From Epiperipatus broadwayi (taxonomy: Eukaryota > Onychophora > Udeonychophora > Euonychophora > Peripatidae), in the NCBI GenBank assembly GCA_028023455.1, contig JAQFVV010000206.1, positions 1,907,361-1,971,360 on the forward strand: DNA of 64,000 bases, given 5' to 3'. This document shows, one piece after another, positions 24,137-36,269 of this stretch. The notes under the pieces were generated by a model, which had not been told where the DNA came from, made no database searches, and saw only the letters and a list, made by a program, of their open reading frames with translations. The position numbers and the translations under genes are program-made. How positions within the stretch are numbered: position 1 is the stretch's first letter; every line of letters begins with the position of its first letter.

Positions 24137-24829
24137 GTTGGATAATGCTTCATTTTAATGTCATTAATTATCATTTTCTTTTATTATTCTCTACACTTTT
24201 TTTAATTTTCTATTAGTTTTTTTAGTGTCTTTTTTTTTTTCACTTTCCATTTGCTTTCCTTTTCAAATTTGGTAAATATGCATCTGTGTGGATATGGATA
24301 TGATTTGATTTTTTAAAATGAAAAGTATTAATAATATTTTTTTATAAATATGTGTATATATTTGACAAAAAAATTAAAAATCACATTTTCGTTTACTGAC
24401 TTTTTTTCTTAAAGCTGGAATTTTAAAAATAAATATAGAAATTAAACAAGAATATATATTAATTCGAATTGTGTTTTTTATTTTTACTTTAGTGATCTTT
24501 GGGGCAGATTAAAGACAGTTTGTGAAATAAGCATCAAAATGCAACATAGATTTTATATATTATTAGGTACAAAGATGGACTTAAGTACAACAGACACTGC
24601 AGTGAGTTGCTGCTGTATTTAATAAAATAAAAGATAATATGAAGCACTCTTTTCTTTAAGTTAATAAGCAATTCATAGTCATGTAATTGCTTCATTTAAA
24701 CTAGTTGTATTTTAAAACAATTTTTTATACAAATTTATTGCACTAATATGATTCATCCCTACTGATATAGAAGTCATTTGAAAAAATTTATTTAAGGAAA
24801 TTGTACAATATTGATAATCCAATGATATT
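24137..24829. other. Intron sequence, nothing recognised
   Basis: A/T-rich intron start with poly-T runs; no element boundary or open frame with recognisable motifs. Confidence 0.5.
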
Positions 24830-25815
24830 TAGATGTGCTATCAACTATTGATCATGATGATGAAGAGATAAAACTATATAAAAAGGAATTGAAAGCATAA
24901 TTGAAAAACTATAAATAGTATTTTTATAATAGTAATGGGAAAGTGTTATTGAATTGTTACAAGATACTTTGAATTATTGATAAATGATAAAGATTAACAG
25001 TTCATTAATTTAGATGAAGACGATAGCATGGAAATAATAAATACGTGATTTAAAAATCATAAGAAAATTTCATAATTTGATACTGAGCACACTTTAGAAC
25101 AGTATTATTAAGAATATATGTCAGCATCCTGAAGCTGATATAGATTTTATTCCAATTTAATAACAGAACAGTTGAGATTGACTTCTAATAAAATATGAAC
25201 TGAAATAAAGAATAATTGCGTTATTAACAAATTTAGGACGCATAGTAGAGAAAAATTTTCAGATATATTAATAAAAATGTAAAGTGAAATAGTTAAGGAA
25301 AAGATTAAATAAATTTAATCAGAAGATAGGAATTTTTAAGAATACTGTTACAGCAAAGATGATAGATCGTAAAAAAACTAAGAAAGCTAAAGTCTGGAAA
25401 AGTGAAAGTTAATGGAAAAATATAGAAATCTAAATGGTAAATCAAGATTTGAAACTAATGAAAGGTATACGAAAATAATTAACAAGAAAATATAGTGAGA
25501 TAATTGAATTACAAATATAAGCTAAATTTTACTTAATGTATAGTAAAATTAAAATATTTGGTTGAGAAAAGCGATTATGAACAGTAATGGCAATGTATAC
25601 ATAAAATATAGAAAGTGATTTTTATAATACAAATAACACCCTTTTATGTATATTAATTGAAAGATGAAAAGTTAATTAGATAAATATGAATTGGGTGATA
25701 CTAAAAAAGGAAAAAATTGTAAAAGCTTTAGATGATATTAAAAATGCTGAAATGTAAGAAATAGATGAGGTTTTACTTGAATTATTAAAAACTTTGAGGA
25801 GAACAATTCCAAGAG
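24830..25815 (+). pseudogene. Old RTE-like LINE relic (start of RT)
   Basis: Purine-rich sequence whose + strand translation, with many stops and shifts, resembles the linker and first RT block of RTE/BovB-type LINEs. The best part is KIVKALDDIKNAEM followed by EIDEVLLELLKT (25710-25795), corresponding to the family pattern of a KALKKMKNGKA stretch followed by a GPDEIPxELLK stretch. Upstream blocks are too decayed to align confidently. Confidence 0.45.
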
Positions 25816-25829
25816 GAATAATTTATATT

Positions 25830-26995
25830 TTTAATGTAATATTTCTTATAAATTCATTGTAATTGAGTACTATGAAAAGATAAAAGTTGAAATTCAAGAC
25901 TTTTATAATGCACTAAGTGTGCTTTCAGCCAACAACTGACAAAATAATAATGCTATATTAATTTAGGAGTTAAAAATTACACCTATATATGGATGCAATT
26001 TATTATATAAATGAGGCATTTAAATGTTCCATTTTTTGGCAATGGAATACATGAATCCCTTCTGTTGATTGCATTTGGATCCTTTGGAATTGTCCAAGCC
26101 TTCTTATATTTTCTTTTCTTATTGTCTCTTGCAGAACAAATCATTCTCACATTTGTAGGTCTGAAAGTATGTTCCATAGTGAGCTCATGATTGAGGAAAA
26201 TTGATTTATATTCATTCTGTTTTCTTCTGTTGTATAAATATGTATGCTTGACAGGCACTGCATCTAATTTGTTAAAAACTTGAGGTGCTGGAATTTTATC
26301 TTTTGAATTATTTAATAAGTTATTTAGTGATGGTGGCAGTCTAAAGCTAACTCCATGTCAGTTCACATATTTCTTCGTTTTTTAAAATTCTAGGGACATA
26401 TGGATGCTTATTCCTGATTTTGGCACATTATTTGTAAGTTTATTTTTATTTAAATTAGTTTAAGATTTTTCACTTGATCTTGTTAGCACATTCCAATTAT
26501 ATTCAAGCTTTGTGAGATCATTGATATACGCATCAATATTGTTTTCCTATCAGCCTTGTATTTGCATAAATTCATATTTCTGTTTAGAAATATTTGAATC
26601 CTGCAAGATTGAACTCTAAAGGGACTCTTGATTTGGGATGAATAGCTCCTCTTATTTAAATGGGTTTTAAATTCATTTTGAAACCAGATCCAGAAATTTT
26701 TTTATCTTCTATGGTCCATTGTAGAGGCGATGTGTTTTCAAGATCCAGGTGAATATTGTTAATTTGTGTTTCAGATGTGCATATAAATGTCATTGACATA
26801 TCTCATGAAAATCTCACTAAATAAAGAATCTAAATATTTAGGTATAATATTATTCTCAAATTTTAAGAGCATGATATTGCAAATTATTCCACTTAGTGGA
26901 AAACCTATAGACCATCAGCTCTCCATTTTATAAAATTTCACTTTGACTAGTGCTACTATATCGTTGTCAATCCATTGTAATATTTCTATTATGAA
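25830..26995 (-). pseudogene. Palindromic PLE, inverted (5') copy
   Basis: On the - strand it carries PLE protein remains: WIDNDIVALVKVKFYKMES, SIGFPLSGIICNIMLL, a degenerate catalytic box MRYVNDIYMHI (Asn in place of the first Asp), a NVPKSGISIHM block, and then the GIY-YIG C-terminal part YLYNRRKQNEYKSIFLNHEL (26200-26240 region) with PNAINRRDSCIPL. Several stops and shifts. It faces a + strand copy of the same element that begins immediately to its right, so the pair forms an inverted repeat of more than 1 kb per arm with 3' ends outward. Confidence 0.82.
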
Positions 26996-28130
26996 ATCAT
27001 TGATTCTACAATGGACCATAGAAATGGAAGATAAAAATCATGGGATTGTCAAGTGTTGTTAGCCGAGAGGTCAGCGCAGCGACCTTGCAAGCAAGTAGTT
27101 AGTTGCAGATAGTTGTGGGTTTGCCTCTTGGCAGATGCTATGACATATGGAGAAAAAAAAATCATGGTATTATTTTTCAGGACCTTTACATCCAAAACAA
27201 CAATCTGGAGCCCAGTTTCAAAATGAATTTAAAACCCATTTAAATAAGAGGAGCTATTCATCCCAAATCAGAAGTTCCTTAGAACATAAACTTGCAGGTT
27301 TCAAATGTTTATTGTAAATTTATGCAAGTACAAGGCTGATAGGAAAAACAGTATTGATGCTTATATCAATGGTCTCACAAGTCTCAGATATAATCAGAAT
27401 ATGCTAACAAAAACAATCAGCAAATTTTACACTAATTTTAATAAAAATTCCAAATAATGTACCAAAAGCATGGAAAAACCTTCCATATGCTTCTAGAATT
27501 GCAAAGAAACTAAGAAATATATGTACTGACATTTATACAGATAGCTTCAGATTGCTTCCATCACTAAACAATTTATTAAATAATTCAAAAGATAAAATGA
27601 CAGCAGAGCACATCTCTGAAGTTGTTTATAAAATCTCATGCAATGCCCATTTTGAAGTTCTGTGTATTATAGTGAATGTCTGGTGAATAGATCTACAAAA
27701 ATCATCTAGCATATATACTTATACAACAGAGCAAAACAGAATAATGAATATAAATTGATTTTCTTTGATCATGAGCTTACTATAGGGCATGCTTTCAGTC
27801 CCACAAATGTGAAAACAATTGGTGTTGAAAGCAATGATAGGAAAAATATATAAGGAGGTGTGGCCAATTGCAAAGGATCCAAATGCAATCAACAGAAAGG
27901 GTCATGTGTTGCTTTGTCAAAAAAATGGAACATTTAAATGCAGCATTCACATATTAAGCCTCATTTACATAATAAATTATGTCCATATATAGGCATAATT
28001 TTCAACTATTAAATTAATATAGCACTATGATTCTGGCAGTGTTCAGCTGAAAGCATGCTTAATGCATTATAAAAGTCTTGAATTCAACTTTTATCTTTTG
28101 TACAATGAGTTTATAAGAATTACATTAATT
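26996..28130 (+). pseudogene. Palindromic PLE, forward copy
   Basis: Mirror copy of the preceding feature. It starts inside the RT domain, is interrupted by a SINE at 27044-27156, and continues through NPFK and EELFIPNQ, DAYINGLTSLRYNQNMLT, LLPSLNNLLNNSKDKM and IYLYNRAKQN with FFDHELTIGHAF. The 3' untranslated part matches the other arm as far as GAATTCAACTTTTATCTTTT and GAGTTTATAAGAA near 28120. It is broken in all frames. Related to the PLE at 5199-6450. Confidence 0.82.
27044..27156 (+). mobile_element. tRNA-derived SINE with 11-bp target duplication
   Basis: A 113-bp insertion with an A box-like TTAGCCGAGAGGTCAGCGC, an anticodon-arm-like CGACCTTGCAAGCAAG, a B box-like GTGGGTTTGCCTC and a 3' A-run. 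AAAAATCATGG flanks it on both sides (27033-27043 and 27157-27167). It is missing from the corresponding place in the inverted PLE copy, which confirms both ends. The tRNA of origin is uncertain; the long segment between anticodon-like arm and B box suggests a class II (Leu or Ser) tRNA. Confidence 0.85.
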
Positions 28131-28437
28131 AAGAAAAGAGAATTAAATATTTAAAATTTCTAATGTAATAATATATTTATATAAATGTCTATCAGATATC
28201 TTCTTTTAACAGCTACAATTCCAATATAAAAAAGACTTGATACAATAAATTGTGAAGATTTTCATAATAATTAATTTAATTCTCTATGTAGTTAAGTAAA
28301 TTGTTAAAGAGTCATGATTCGAATGTTGGAGCATAAATATTGATATAATAGGTACAAATTGCAAAACAGTTAATGTTGTTAGGTTTTTAATAATATATCT
28401 TGAAACTTTAAGAATAAAATATGTTTAGTTAGATTTA

Positions 28438-28825
28438 GCAGCATATGCAACACTATAAAGTCTCTTTCACTTCAAGAAATCTTATGGTTATATTTTTCTT
28501 TCAAAGTTGATTTAGGAAGAATTTGTGTCATCCTTATATTAAGTTTTGAAGAATCCTTGTGAAACAATGTTCGTATACACACTTTCACAAATAAAGTATA
28601 TTTTATATCTAGCATATATTCAACATTATGAAGTCTCTTTCACTTGGTGACTTTCCCTTCCAAGAAATTTGTGGCCATCTTTTTAATTAAACTACTTCCT
28701 TTGGAAGATGAGTTAGACTAAGCTATTATATCAGTCTTAAAATTTACAGATCCTGACTGTCCTATAGTAAATTTTGAAAAGTTTTTCTCAAGCAAAGTTC
28801 ATTTGTGCACCTATATTTAGCAAAA
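28438..28825. repeat. Two diverged tandem units of about 175-215 bp
   Basis: Both units begin TAGCA..ATAT.CAACA.TAT.AAGTCTCTTTCACTT and share a CAAGAAAT.T...GG..AT block and a TTTTGAA.A.T..TT...AA....TGTTC-like end. No coding capacity or ribozyme-like motif seen. Confidence 0.6.
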
Positions 28826-28829
28826 ATTA

Positions 28830-29470
28830 AAATATTGTTTATAATTATCATTGCTCATGGTATTTAGATTAGCAATTCACCAAGGATGATGATACCAGAT
28901 TTTTTAAGGCAGACCATTTTTAAAGCCTCACTTTAGATTGGTACAGAAGGGGTTATTAAATAAGGGTTAATAAATATGTATTCATCTGGCAAGTAAAACA
29001 TGTATATAAACTCAGTTATAAAATGAATCATTATTGCTACACTTCCTCATGAAAGATTATTAAAAACTCCTATTTTTTTCTAAAATTGTTCCACATATTG
29101 TTTTGTCAATGCCAAAGTCTCATATTTTTACATATTCATGTATTATAATATAAACAAAACATAAAAAACTGTTGTCAGAATTAAGGGAAAAAAAAGTGGT
29201 TTCATAAACACTCAATTCCATTTCTGTAATAGAGTGCTGTGGATGAGACCAAGGATTGATAATTAAAATCCTCTACCTGTGGAGTGATTGAAGACAACAA
29301 ACCAAAATATATAGAAAAGAGTGAACAACAGATCATAGATATGAGACAAAAAAAGATTATTTGTATCAGAAATAATACCTAGTCTAAATAGACTTGCCTG
29401 TAGAAAATGAAAATTAGCCTATTAATAAGAAAAAGCATATGGTTTAAGTGCTTATGAGTTCATAAGAAGT
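28830..29470. other. Intron sequence, nothing recognised
   Basis: No element ends, exon or open frame supported. Confidence 0.45.
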
Positions 29471-29474
29471 TCAA

Positions 29475-29565
29475 ACACCAGAATCAGTCCTGGGATTCCC
29501 TGATCCCAGGGTGGATGGTTTACCAACTGCACTAAATTGCACGGAGCAATCTATATTTATTATAA
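29475..29565 (-). mobile_element. Possible tRNA-derived SINE remnant
   Basis: On the - strand: TTTAGTGCAGTTGGTAAACC resembles a tRNA D-arm/A box, CCCTGGGATCAGGG can form an anticodon-like hairpin, and GGTGTTTGAACTTC resembles a B box. No clear tail or target duplication was found, and spacing between the hairpin and the B box is longer than in a standard tRNA. Confidence 0.4.
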
Positions 29566-30154
29566 TACAATAAAGAATTTGAAATTTCAAAATTAATGAT
29601 TCATTATTGAGTTATGCAGACTGTTTTTAGGTTTTAAAATTAAAACTTTGAATGTTAGTTTACTTAATCAATTAAATTACTTTCTGAAAATATAAAATTA
29701 TATATTTATTTTAACAAGAGATTAATTTAAACATCTGAGTTGTCTTCATAAAATAAATAACTACTGATTACTAAATTCCAAATCTTGCTCTTCCATATAT
29801 ATATATATGTGTGTGTGTGTGTGCGTGTTTATATAAATATATGTACCAAAAAGACATAATTCAATTCATCTTAGTTATAAAATATAGTTTATCAGCATTT
29901 TTCATATATATTATTTTTTTTATTAATGGTAAAGAAGAGATAAAATCTTAAGATGCAGATTAGAAAAAGGAGAGAAATTGAATATTAAATTTAGCACAAA
30001 AAAAATTGAAAATAATTAATAATTTAAAATAATAAATGGAGAATTGGGAAAATACTGCATAGAAGACTTGGAGCAATATATTGAACATATATTAGAATGG
30101 GAAAAGAATAAATAAAAGAAAAAAAGGATGGTTAAATAATAGAAATAAAAAATT

Positions 30155-30395
30155 ACATTAAATGCTTTTATTGATTGTGCAGTAAAAAAATAATTGTTTC
30201 TTCAACTGCAATGGGAGATTTAACTTGATATGAAAGCATGGGAGACTAGAAATAGGGATTGACTTAATTAATTTCTGGACTCTTCATGCTTTTATTTCAA
30301 GTTAAATTTAAAAACTCCAATTGTGGTTGAAGAAACTATTTTATTTCTTTTTTGTGGACAGTCAATAAAAGCATATAGTATTTTTTTAAAAAAAT
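30155..30395. repeat. Fold-back repeat of about 240 bp
   Basis: The left arm ATGCTTTTATTGATTGTGC ... GTTTCTTCAACTGCAAT ... GAAAGCATG faces the right arm, which reads the inverse: CATGCTTTTATTTCAAG ... ATTGTGGTTGAAGAAAC ... GACAGTCAATAAAAGCAT. Arms are about 95 bp with moderate divergence. It may be a small fold-back element or the end of a PLE-type palindrome. Confidence 0.65.
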
Positions 30396-30477
30396 ATTTC
30401 TTATTTTATGTTTTTAGTATTGACAGCATAAATGAAAATATAAAATTATATTGTACTTTAAATTGACTGGACACTTA

Positions 30478-30735
30478 TAGTTGATATATATCACTAGGTA
30501 TTTCTGCTACAAGTTAAAATATGCACCCTTAAAGTATATATATTTTGTATGTGTACATAATAATACATGTGTATATATTTTAAAAGAACTTTACTTAATA
30601 CATATAATTTCACTTTAAATTAATATCCTACATATAGTTTATATATGTCATTAGATATTTCTGCCATAAGTTAATATATATATACTGTTAATGTATATAT
30701 AATATTTAGTATGTGTAGTTAATTATATATGTATA
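30478..30735. repeat. Short tandem duplication, period about 165 bp
   Basis: TATAGTTGATATATATCA and TATAGTTTATATATGTCA start two units sharing AGATATTTCTGC..(A)AAGTTAA and TTGTATGTGTAC / TTAGTATGTGTAG. A/T-rich; low information. Confidence 0.5.
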
Positions 30736-32080
30736 ATAAATCCATAACTAAGTTTTCTATTTAAAATTGTTTGATAGTTTTTATTTTGAAACAATTGTTT
30801 TTTAAAAAAGCTAAAAGAAAAAATTAACATGTCATTGTTTTAAATAATGATTGTGAGTTTTCTTCTGGTTGTTTTCTCTTAGCATGTTGAAACTGTTTGA
30901 GGGCGTAATTTCTATGTAAACAAACAGAATTATAATATTACCGGGCCGTTGTTCTTTTTTTCTTTCAACTTTATAGTGCTTTTTTTGATTTACAATAAAT
31001 AATGAAAATTATCTAAAATAAATAAAAAATAAATTGGATAAACCTTTTTTTTTAATTTAAAATTTTCTAAAATGAAATTTGTAATTTTAACAAGAATAAA
31101 AACAATATCGTGGTGATGCAAATCAAATTTTAACATGAAGAAAAATAAATAATTTCTCCAAAACAAAAACATCATGGCCATGCAAATAAAATTGTTAATT
31201 TTAACAAGAATAAAAAGAAATAATTTCCCCAAAACAACATCGTGGCCATGCAAATATAATTTGTAATTTTAATAAGAATAAAAAGAATTTATTCAAAACA
31301 ACATCAAGGCCAAAAATAAAGCCGCTATTTTTGATAGGTCTCGCAATTTATCTCATGCAAATATGAATTTTAGCATGATTTTGTAAAAATCATGCTTATA
31401 CCTCCCCTTCGACAATTGATTAAAGTGTCACCCTTGTCTAGAGAAGCGGGGCAAAGTTGCCACAATTTTTATTATCTCATACTACATCATTGGATTTGGA
31501 AAATAATGACCTGAGAATGCGAATTTGAAGACTTTTGACAGTCTCAATTACACACCCTCACAAAATACTGTAGTGAAATTTAAAATTGGATTGTTCGTAG
31601 AATCTGCATAACACAAAGTTCACCATAAGTGGCAGTGGCCATTGCAGCAGAATAAACATCCTACTAAAGAGCTGTAAATACCTGTATCCGAAATGTTATT
31701 AATGGGATTAGTTCGTATAAACTGCAGTAGAATAATATGTCCTATTTCTGTGCTGTAGCATAGAAATAGATAATGTAGCTAAATTTAAAATGGGATTGTA
31801 CATATAAATTGCATAACACAAAGTTCAGACAAGTAAACAGACTATTCCTATGCTTAACCATTGGAATAGAATGTTATATAGTGGCGCGGCCACTTAAACA
31901 GCATATTTCTGTGCATTTGCATAGAAATTACACTCTCAAGTGGTTTCAACATACTAAGAGAAAACAACCTGTCTTTTTTATCTTTTATTTTTAAAAAAAT
32001 TGTTTTAAAATAAAAACTATCAAACAATTTTAAATAGAATTTATTATACATATATAATTATGTACACATAGTAAATATGA
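30700..32080. mobile_element. Unclassified element with about 100-bp terminal inverted repeats
   Basis: The left arm (30700-30815) contains ATATATGTATAATAAAT, TATTTAAAATTGTTTGATAG and TTTTATTTTGAAACAATTG; the right arm (31975-32080) contains their inverses CTATCAAACAATTTTAAATA and ATTTATTATACATATATAAT. The left arm has a 15-bp insertion. The 1.16-kb interior holds a four-unit minisatellite and a pair of direct repeats sharing TGCATAACACAAAGTTCA (near 31600 and 31806). No transposase-like frame. Confidence 0.6.
31075..31312. repeat. Minisatellite, about 64-bp period, four units
   Basis: Units share ATTTTAACAAGAATAAAAA and a C.TGGCCATGCAAAT motif (near 31110, 31173, 31241, with a last partial unit at 31305). 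The first unit has CGTGGTGATGCAAAT. Confidence 0.8.
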
Positions 32081-32394
32081 TATATACTGAACTGGATGCA
32101 TTATCCACTTCAAAAGTCCAATATTTTAAAATATAAAAGAACAGAAAATGTCACTGTAAAGCCTTATATTTTTTTATAATTTGTTTTTGTGTCTTAAAAG
32201 TCCATGCAATAATGCAAATACTCATTTGTATTTTAAAATTCTGTGATTTTACTTTTTCAATAGATTTTAGTTTAAAATAATTTTCTTTTGCTTCTTGTTT
32301 TTCCATTACTGTAATTAGAAGCAAGTAAAGTTTTAATCTATTTTTAAAAGCTGAGACTTATTTTTTTTTCTAGTTAATTTTAAATAAAATAAGA

Positions 32395-32515
32395 GCCCTG
32401 GTCAGATTTTGTTTTTTTTTAAATTAAGATTAAGCAGGAGATAGAGATTTACCCTGGTCAAAACTTTTTAATTAAAGATTAGGCAGGAGATAACAATTTC
32501 ACATAAATTGTTCCA
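32395..32515. repeat. Two-unit tandem repeat, about 60 bp
   Basis: CCCTGGTCA ... AAGATTA.GCAGGAGATA occurs twice (32397 and 32453 onward). No function apparent. Confidence 0.7.
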
Positions 32516-32559
32516 TGCTTTTGATAATTATTTTTTTCACTTTTATATTCACTGAAGGC

Positions 32560-33430
32560 GGACCACTAAGGTGATATATATATATTTTTATTTGTGAAGT
32601 GCAGACTGCCAAAGTTATATTTCTTTTCCTGACTTCTAATACATTTTGCTAATAGTATTTACTGCTTATTGTGCTAAAAAAGAATTGCTTAGCTATTTGC
32701 TAATAGAAGTAAATATGCTGAGACATTGGAAATAGCAATCGTCCATCCAGAATACCAAAAGTACACATCATGAGGAACCTTTCCTAATAGTATGTAGTAC
32801 TAAGCCAATCCAAAGATGAACTCTGGAGCTTGAAATTGTGCATTCAAGAATATGACCTAAAAGCCTAGTCCAGAACTGATCCCAAAGATTGCCTTCAGAC
32901 TCCTGAACAGAGTAATGAAAATTAAAACTTTCATAAGGAACCCTATATAAGCCTGAACTTTGCATATCCCACTGGAAGAAATCTGCCAGACTGAATATTA
33001 TACATTGAAGGTAAACTCATCTTTTCAGATCATAACCAGGGCTTAAATCTCTTGTTTAAATCTCTATGTTAAAGTCTCAGCTTATTCTAAAAAGGAACAT
33101 GTTTATAATAAGTTATGGATACTTATTTAAATATCACTAATTATTTTATTTTGTATTTTATTTACTTTATATATTGGAATTTTAGTTTTAAGATTTCATA
33201 TTTTAAATTCATTTGTCCAAAAGTGTATTGTGAGTTTATATTTTATACTTAGTGTTTTTCTCTTTTATATTACTAAGCATTGATAAATGCTTGGGCAGAT
33301 ATTAGTAGTTTTCTTTTTAACTCACCTTCCCTTATTCTTTTGTTGTAATTAATTTTGTCAATCTGGGTTTGCCTTTCATGCAGACCATAAATCTTTTGGC
33401 TAGCAATTTATCGAGGGTATTGTTGTTGTT
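32560..33430 (+). other. Possible LTR-like segment with a TATA-type promoter
   Basis: A stretch of higher complexity. It has CCTATATAAGCC at about 32941-32952, a good core-promoter look-alike, then 450 bp later a GGTTTGCC ... TTTATCGAGGG segment. This layout resembles an LTR and downstream leader, but I found no second copy, no clear TG...CA ends and no primer-binding site, so it may equally be unrelated unique sequence. Confidence 0.2.
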
Positions 33431-35050
33431 TTTAAATTGTGGAGATTTTGTTCTCTTCTATTTAAGATTATGTAAAATCATAATCTTTTTTTCTCTTGTT
33501 GGAGTCAATCTTGGGGAGCTTAAACATGGCTTCTCGTGAGTGTTTGCACACATATAATATTCTTATGTCCCAATGTTTCTTTTCTAGGGTAGGGAAAGCT
33601 CATCTGCACTGTTTGTTGATGTCCATGCAAGATTGTTCTCTCTTGAAATCTCTAAATAAAGTAAAATGGAATTTGTTCAGATAAATCACTGGCAGGAAGA
33701 CATTATAAGTCCCTTTTAATTCTTAGGTGAGAAATGAACTTGTCTGCCAGAGTGTTTAATGTTACAATACTCCTTATACACTCTGATAAACCAGGTGGAG
33801 GAATTTAGGTCAAAGTTTCATATTTTGTTTGACCAATATTTTAGATTTAATAAATTTTCAAATTATTTATAATTATTTTTGGCTGATGTTAGTGTCTGTG
33901 GGTTCTGTACCTCAATTGTCTGAACAATGTTAAGGATCTCTTTCTCTCTCTGGGTTTAGCTGTAGCATTTATTATCATCTTTAACTTTTTGATCACTGTA
34001 AATTAGATTTTTAGATAGTTAGTAACCTAGTGGCATTCTCGGTGATCAAAAGAAGATTGAAGTGACTGGTACAATGCATTAAAAGTTTAAAATGGTTAAA
34101 AATATATTAAATTGAAAGAAAACAAATCTTTATACTGCCCTCTTACACAAGCATTATTTCAAATAAATTAAAGTTCTAAGAATAATTGTTAACTGCAATA
34201 AGTAAAATTATTGAATATTTTAATATTTTCCCACCCTCTGTTCTATATCTAAGAAACTAGTTGACCTATTGAAAATATAAATGTTCCAAATAGATTAAGC
34301 TTGTATAACTTAATTAATTAACAAATTTCAAACAATTCTGTTGAATTTAAGTATATTAAATCTCAATTTTTAAATTTCATTCTAACTTGAAAAAGATCAA
34401 AACTTAACAAATAAACTATTGATTTTCCAAATTCAATAAAAGCATTTAAAAATTGGTTCTGTTGATTATAATAAATACAAATTAATAAAATATTATGAAA
34501 GAAGATATTGTACTTTGTCTCACAAAATTAATGCAGTGCGCTGTATATATAAATCATTGCAGCTTTGAATAAAATTGACAAAAAAATGGAAAGCTCTTGA
34601 GAGTAATATATGGCTATCAGGTGATACTATATAAAGTGAAATGGTAAAATAAGAGTTACTTTTTCATATGAGAAATGCCAAAAACAAACTTAAAAGATTA
34701 CTACTCTTGCAAACATTTTTAAATTATGAAGGGAAATAAAATAGCTAAAATAATTTTTAATTAACCTTTAAGTTGGTTTATTTTGAGGAGACCCCCATAG
34801 CTAATTTAATGGCCACAAAAATTCAAAATAGGATTTTTGGACATTGCATGTGCCATCTCTTGGTCAATTTTGGTCACAATTTCTTCATTTTAGGCTTATT
34901 TTATAGGAAATTCAAAATTTAAAATTGTAGTTCTAAAAATGTCCGCATATTGCATTATATTTAAAAAAATCAATTTTCTTTGCTAGCTATTTGGTAGTTA
35001 GACCTGCCTCTTACTCTGATTGGATACTTGCCAAATCTTGAAATTGGGTT
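33431..35050. other. Intron sequence, nothing firmly recognised
   Basis: Includes a 62-codon open frame (33496-33684) with no motif or splice support. Pieces of moderate complexity at 33480-34080 and 34770-35030 could be very old element relics, but nothing can be named. Confidence 0.35.
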
Positions 35051-35054
35051 ATAG

Positions 35055-35670
35055 ACATTTCTAAATGACAAAGACAGAAACTAAACCAAGAAGTTCTACA
35101 CGTTTGTAATTGATTTTGAAGTAAACAAATATCTTTATTGTAATTTTTTACATTCATAAATAATATTTTGCATAACTTTATCGAAATATAAAATTTGATA
35201 TAAAAAATTTTAAATATTACAAGAAAAATACATTTGGAGAAATAATTGGTAATAAAAAACAATTATCGCTACAGACCATAACCAGGCATTTCTAAACAAA
35301 AAATTCAGAATTGAAAATGAAATGTAGTACGCTTTCATATTTTGAAGTAAATAATTATATCTATTAAGATTTTTCATTACTTTATTGAAATATAAAGTTT
35401 GATTCCAAAAATGTTAAATATTACAAAAAAAATAAATGTGGACAAAATCATCGTGGTTGTTTACGTTAACATAATTTGCATAGTAGACATTCGTAAATGA
35501 CAAAAACAGAGATAAAAATTAAAGGTTTTATGCATTTGTAATTGATTTTGTAGTAAATAATTACATCTATTGTAATTTTTTACATTCATAAATAAGATTT
35601 GACATTACGTTATCAAAATATAAAGTTTGATTTGGAAAATTTTAAATTTTACAAGAAAAATAAGCATGCT
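35055..35670. repeat. Three tandem units of about 205-226 bp
   Basis: Units share GACATT.(C/G)TAAATGACAAA, TTTGTAATTGATTTTG, AATTTTTTACATTCATAAATA and GAAATATAAAGTTTGAT; the last motif occurs near 35183, 35388 and 35614. Satellite-like, diverged, no coding capacity. I looked for a hammerhead core and did not find one. Confidence 0.75.
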
Positions 35671-36269
35671 GTAAACAAAAAGAGAATTATTTTGACAGCT
35701 GGAGAACTGAATAACGAAACAGTTATTGGTTGGAATATAATTCTTTTGTTTTACTGCTGGCTATTTTTTAAACATTTTTCTTATATTTTTCTTCAGTTAT
35801 TAACATTATTTTTAATTTTTCGTTACATTTAACCAATTTGAATCTAAAATTATTCAATTTTTAGAAGCTAAATTAAAAAAATTCTGTGTATTTTAGATTA
35901 ATATTTTAACAATAGAAACCGGCTGGAAATAAAATGGACGAATAATATTGTTTTCAGATTTAAGTAGTGGACCAATACAAAAATTAGACAAAGATTAACT
36001 CTTTTAAATAAGTTAAAAGAATCAGTTAAAGGGTTAAATTAACTAGGCATGCAGTAAAATATGCAAAAGAATTATATAGGAAATACATATCAAGTACATA
36101 CAATATTTTAATAGAATATTAGACATACAATGTATTGTGAATTGGAAAAGAGGGATAAAAAAATTTACTAAGTAAAAGAAAAGAAATGACATAGAAAGTG
36201 GATCATAAAATATTTATTAATATGATATCAAAATAAGGTCATTTTTGAATCTGAATATAATTGGAGAAA

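Noticed and set aside
28000-28060. GCTGAAAGCATGC...AAAAGTC in the PLE 3' UTR as a hammerhead
   Set aside because: The hairpin GCAC/GTGC exists in one arm, but the catalytic strands do not match CUGANGA and GAAA.
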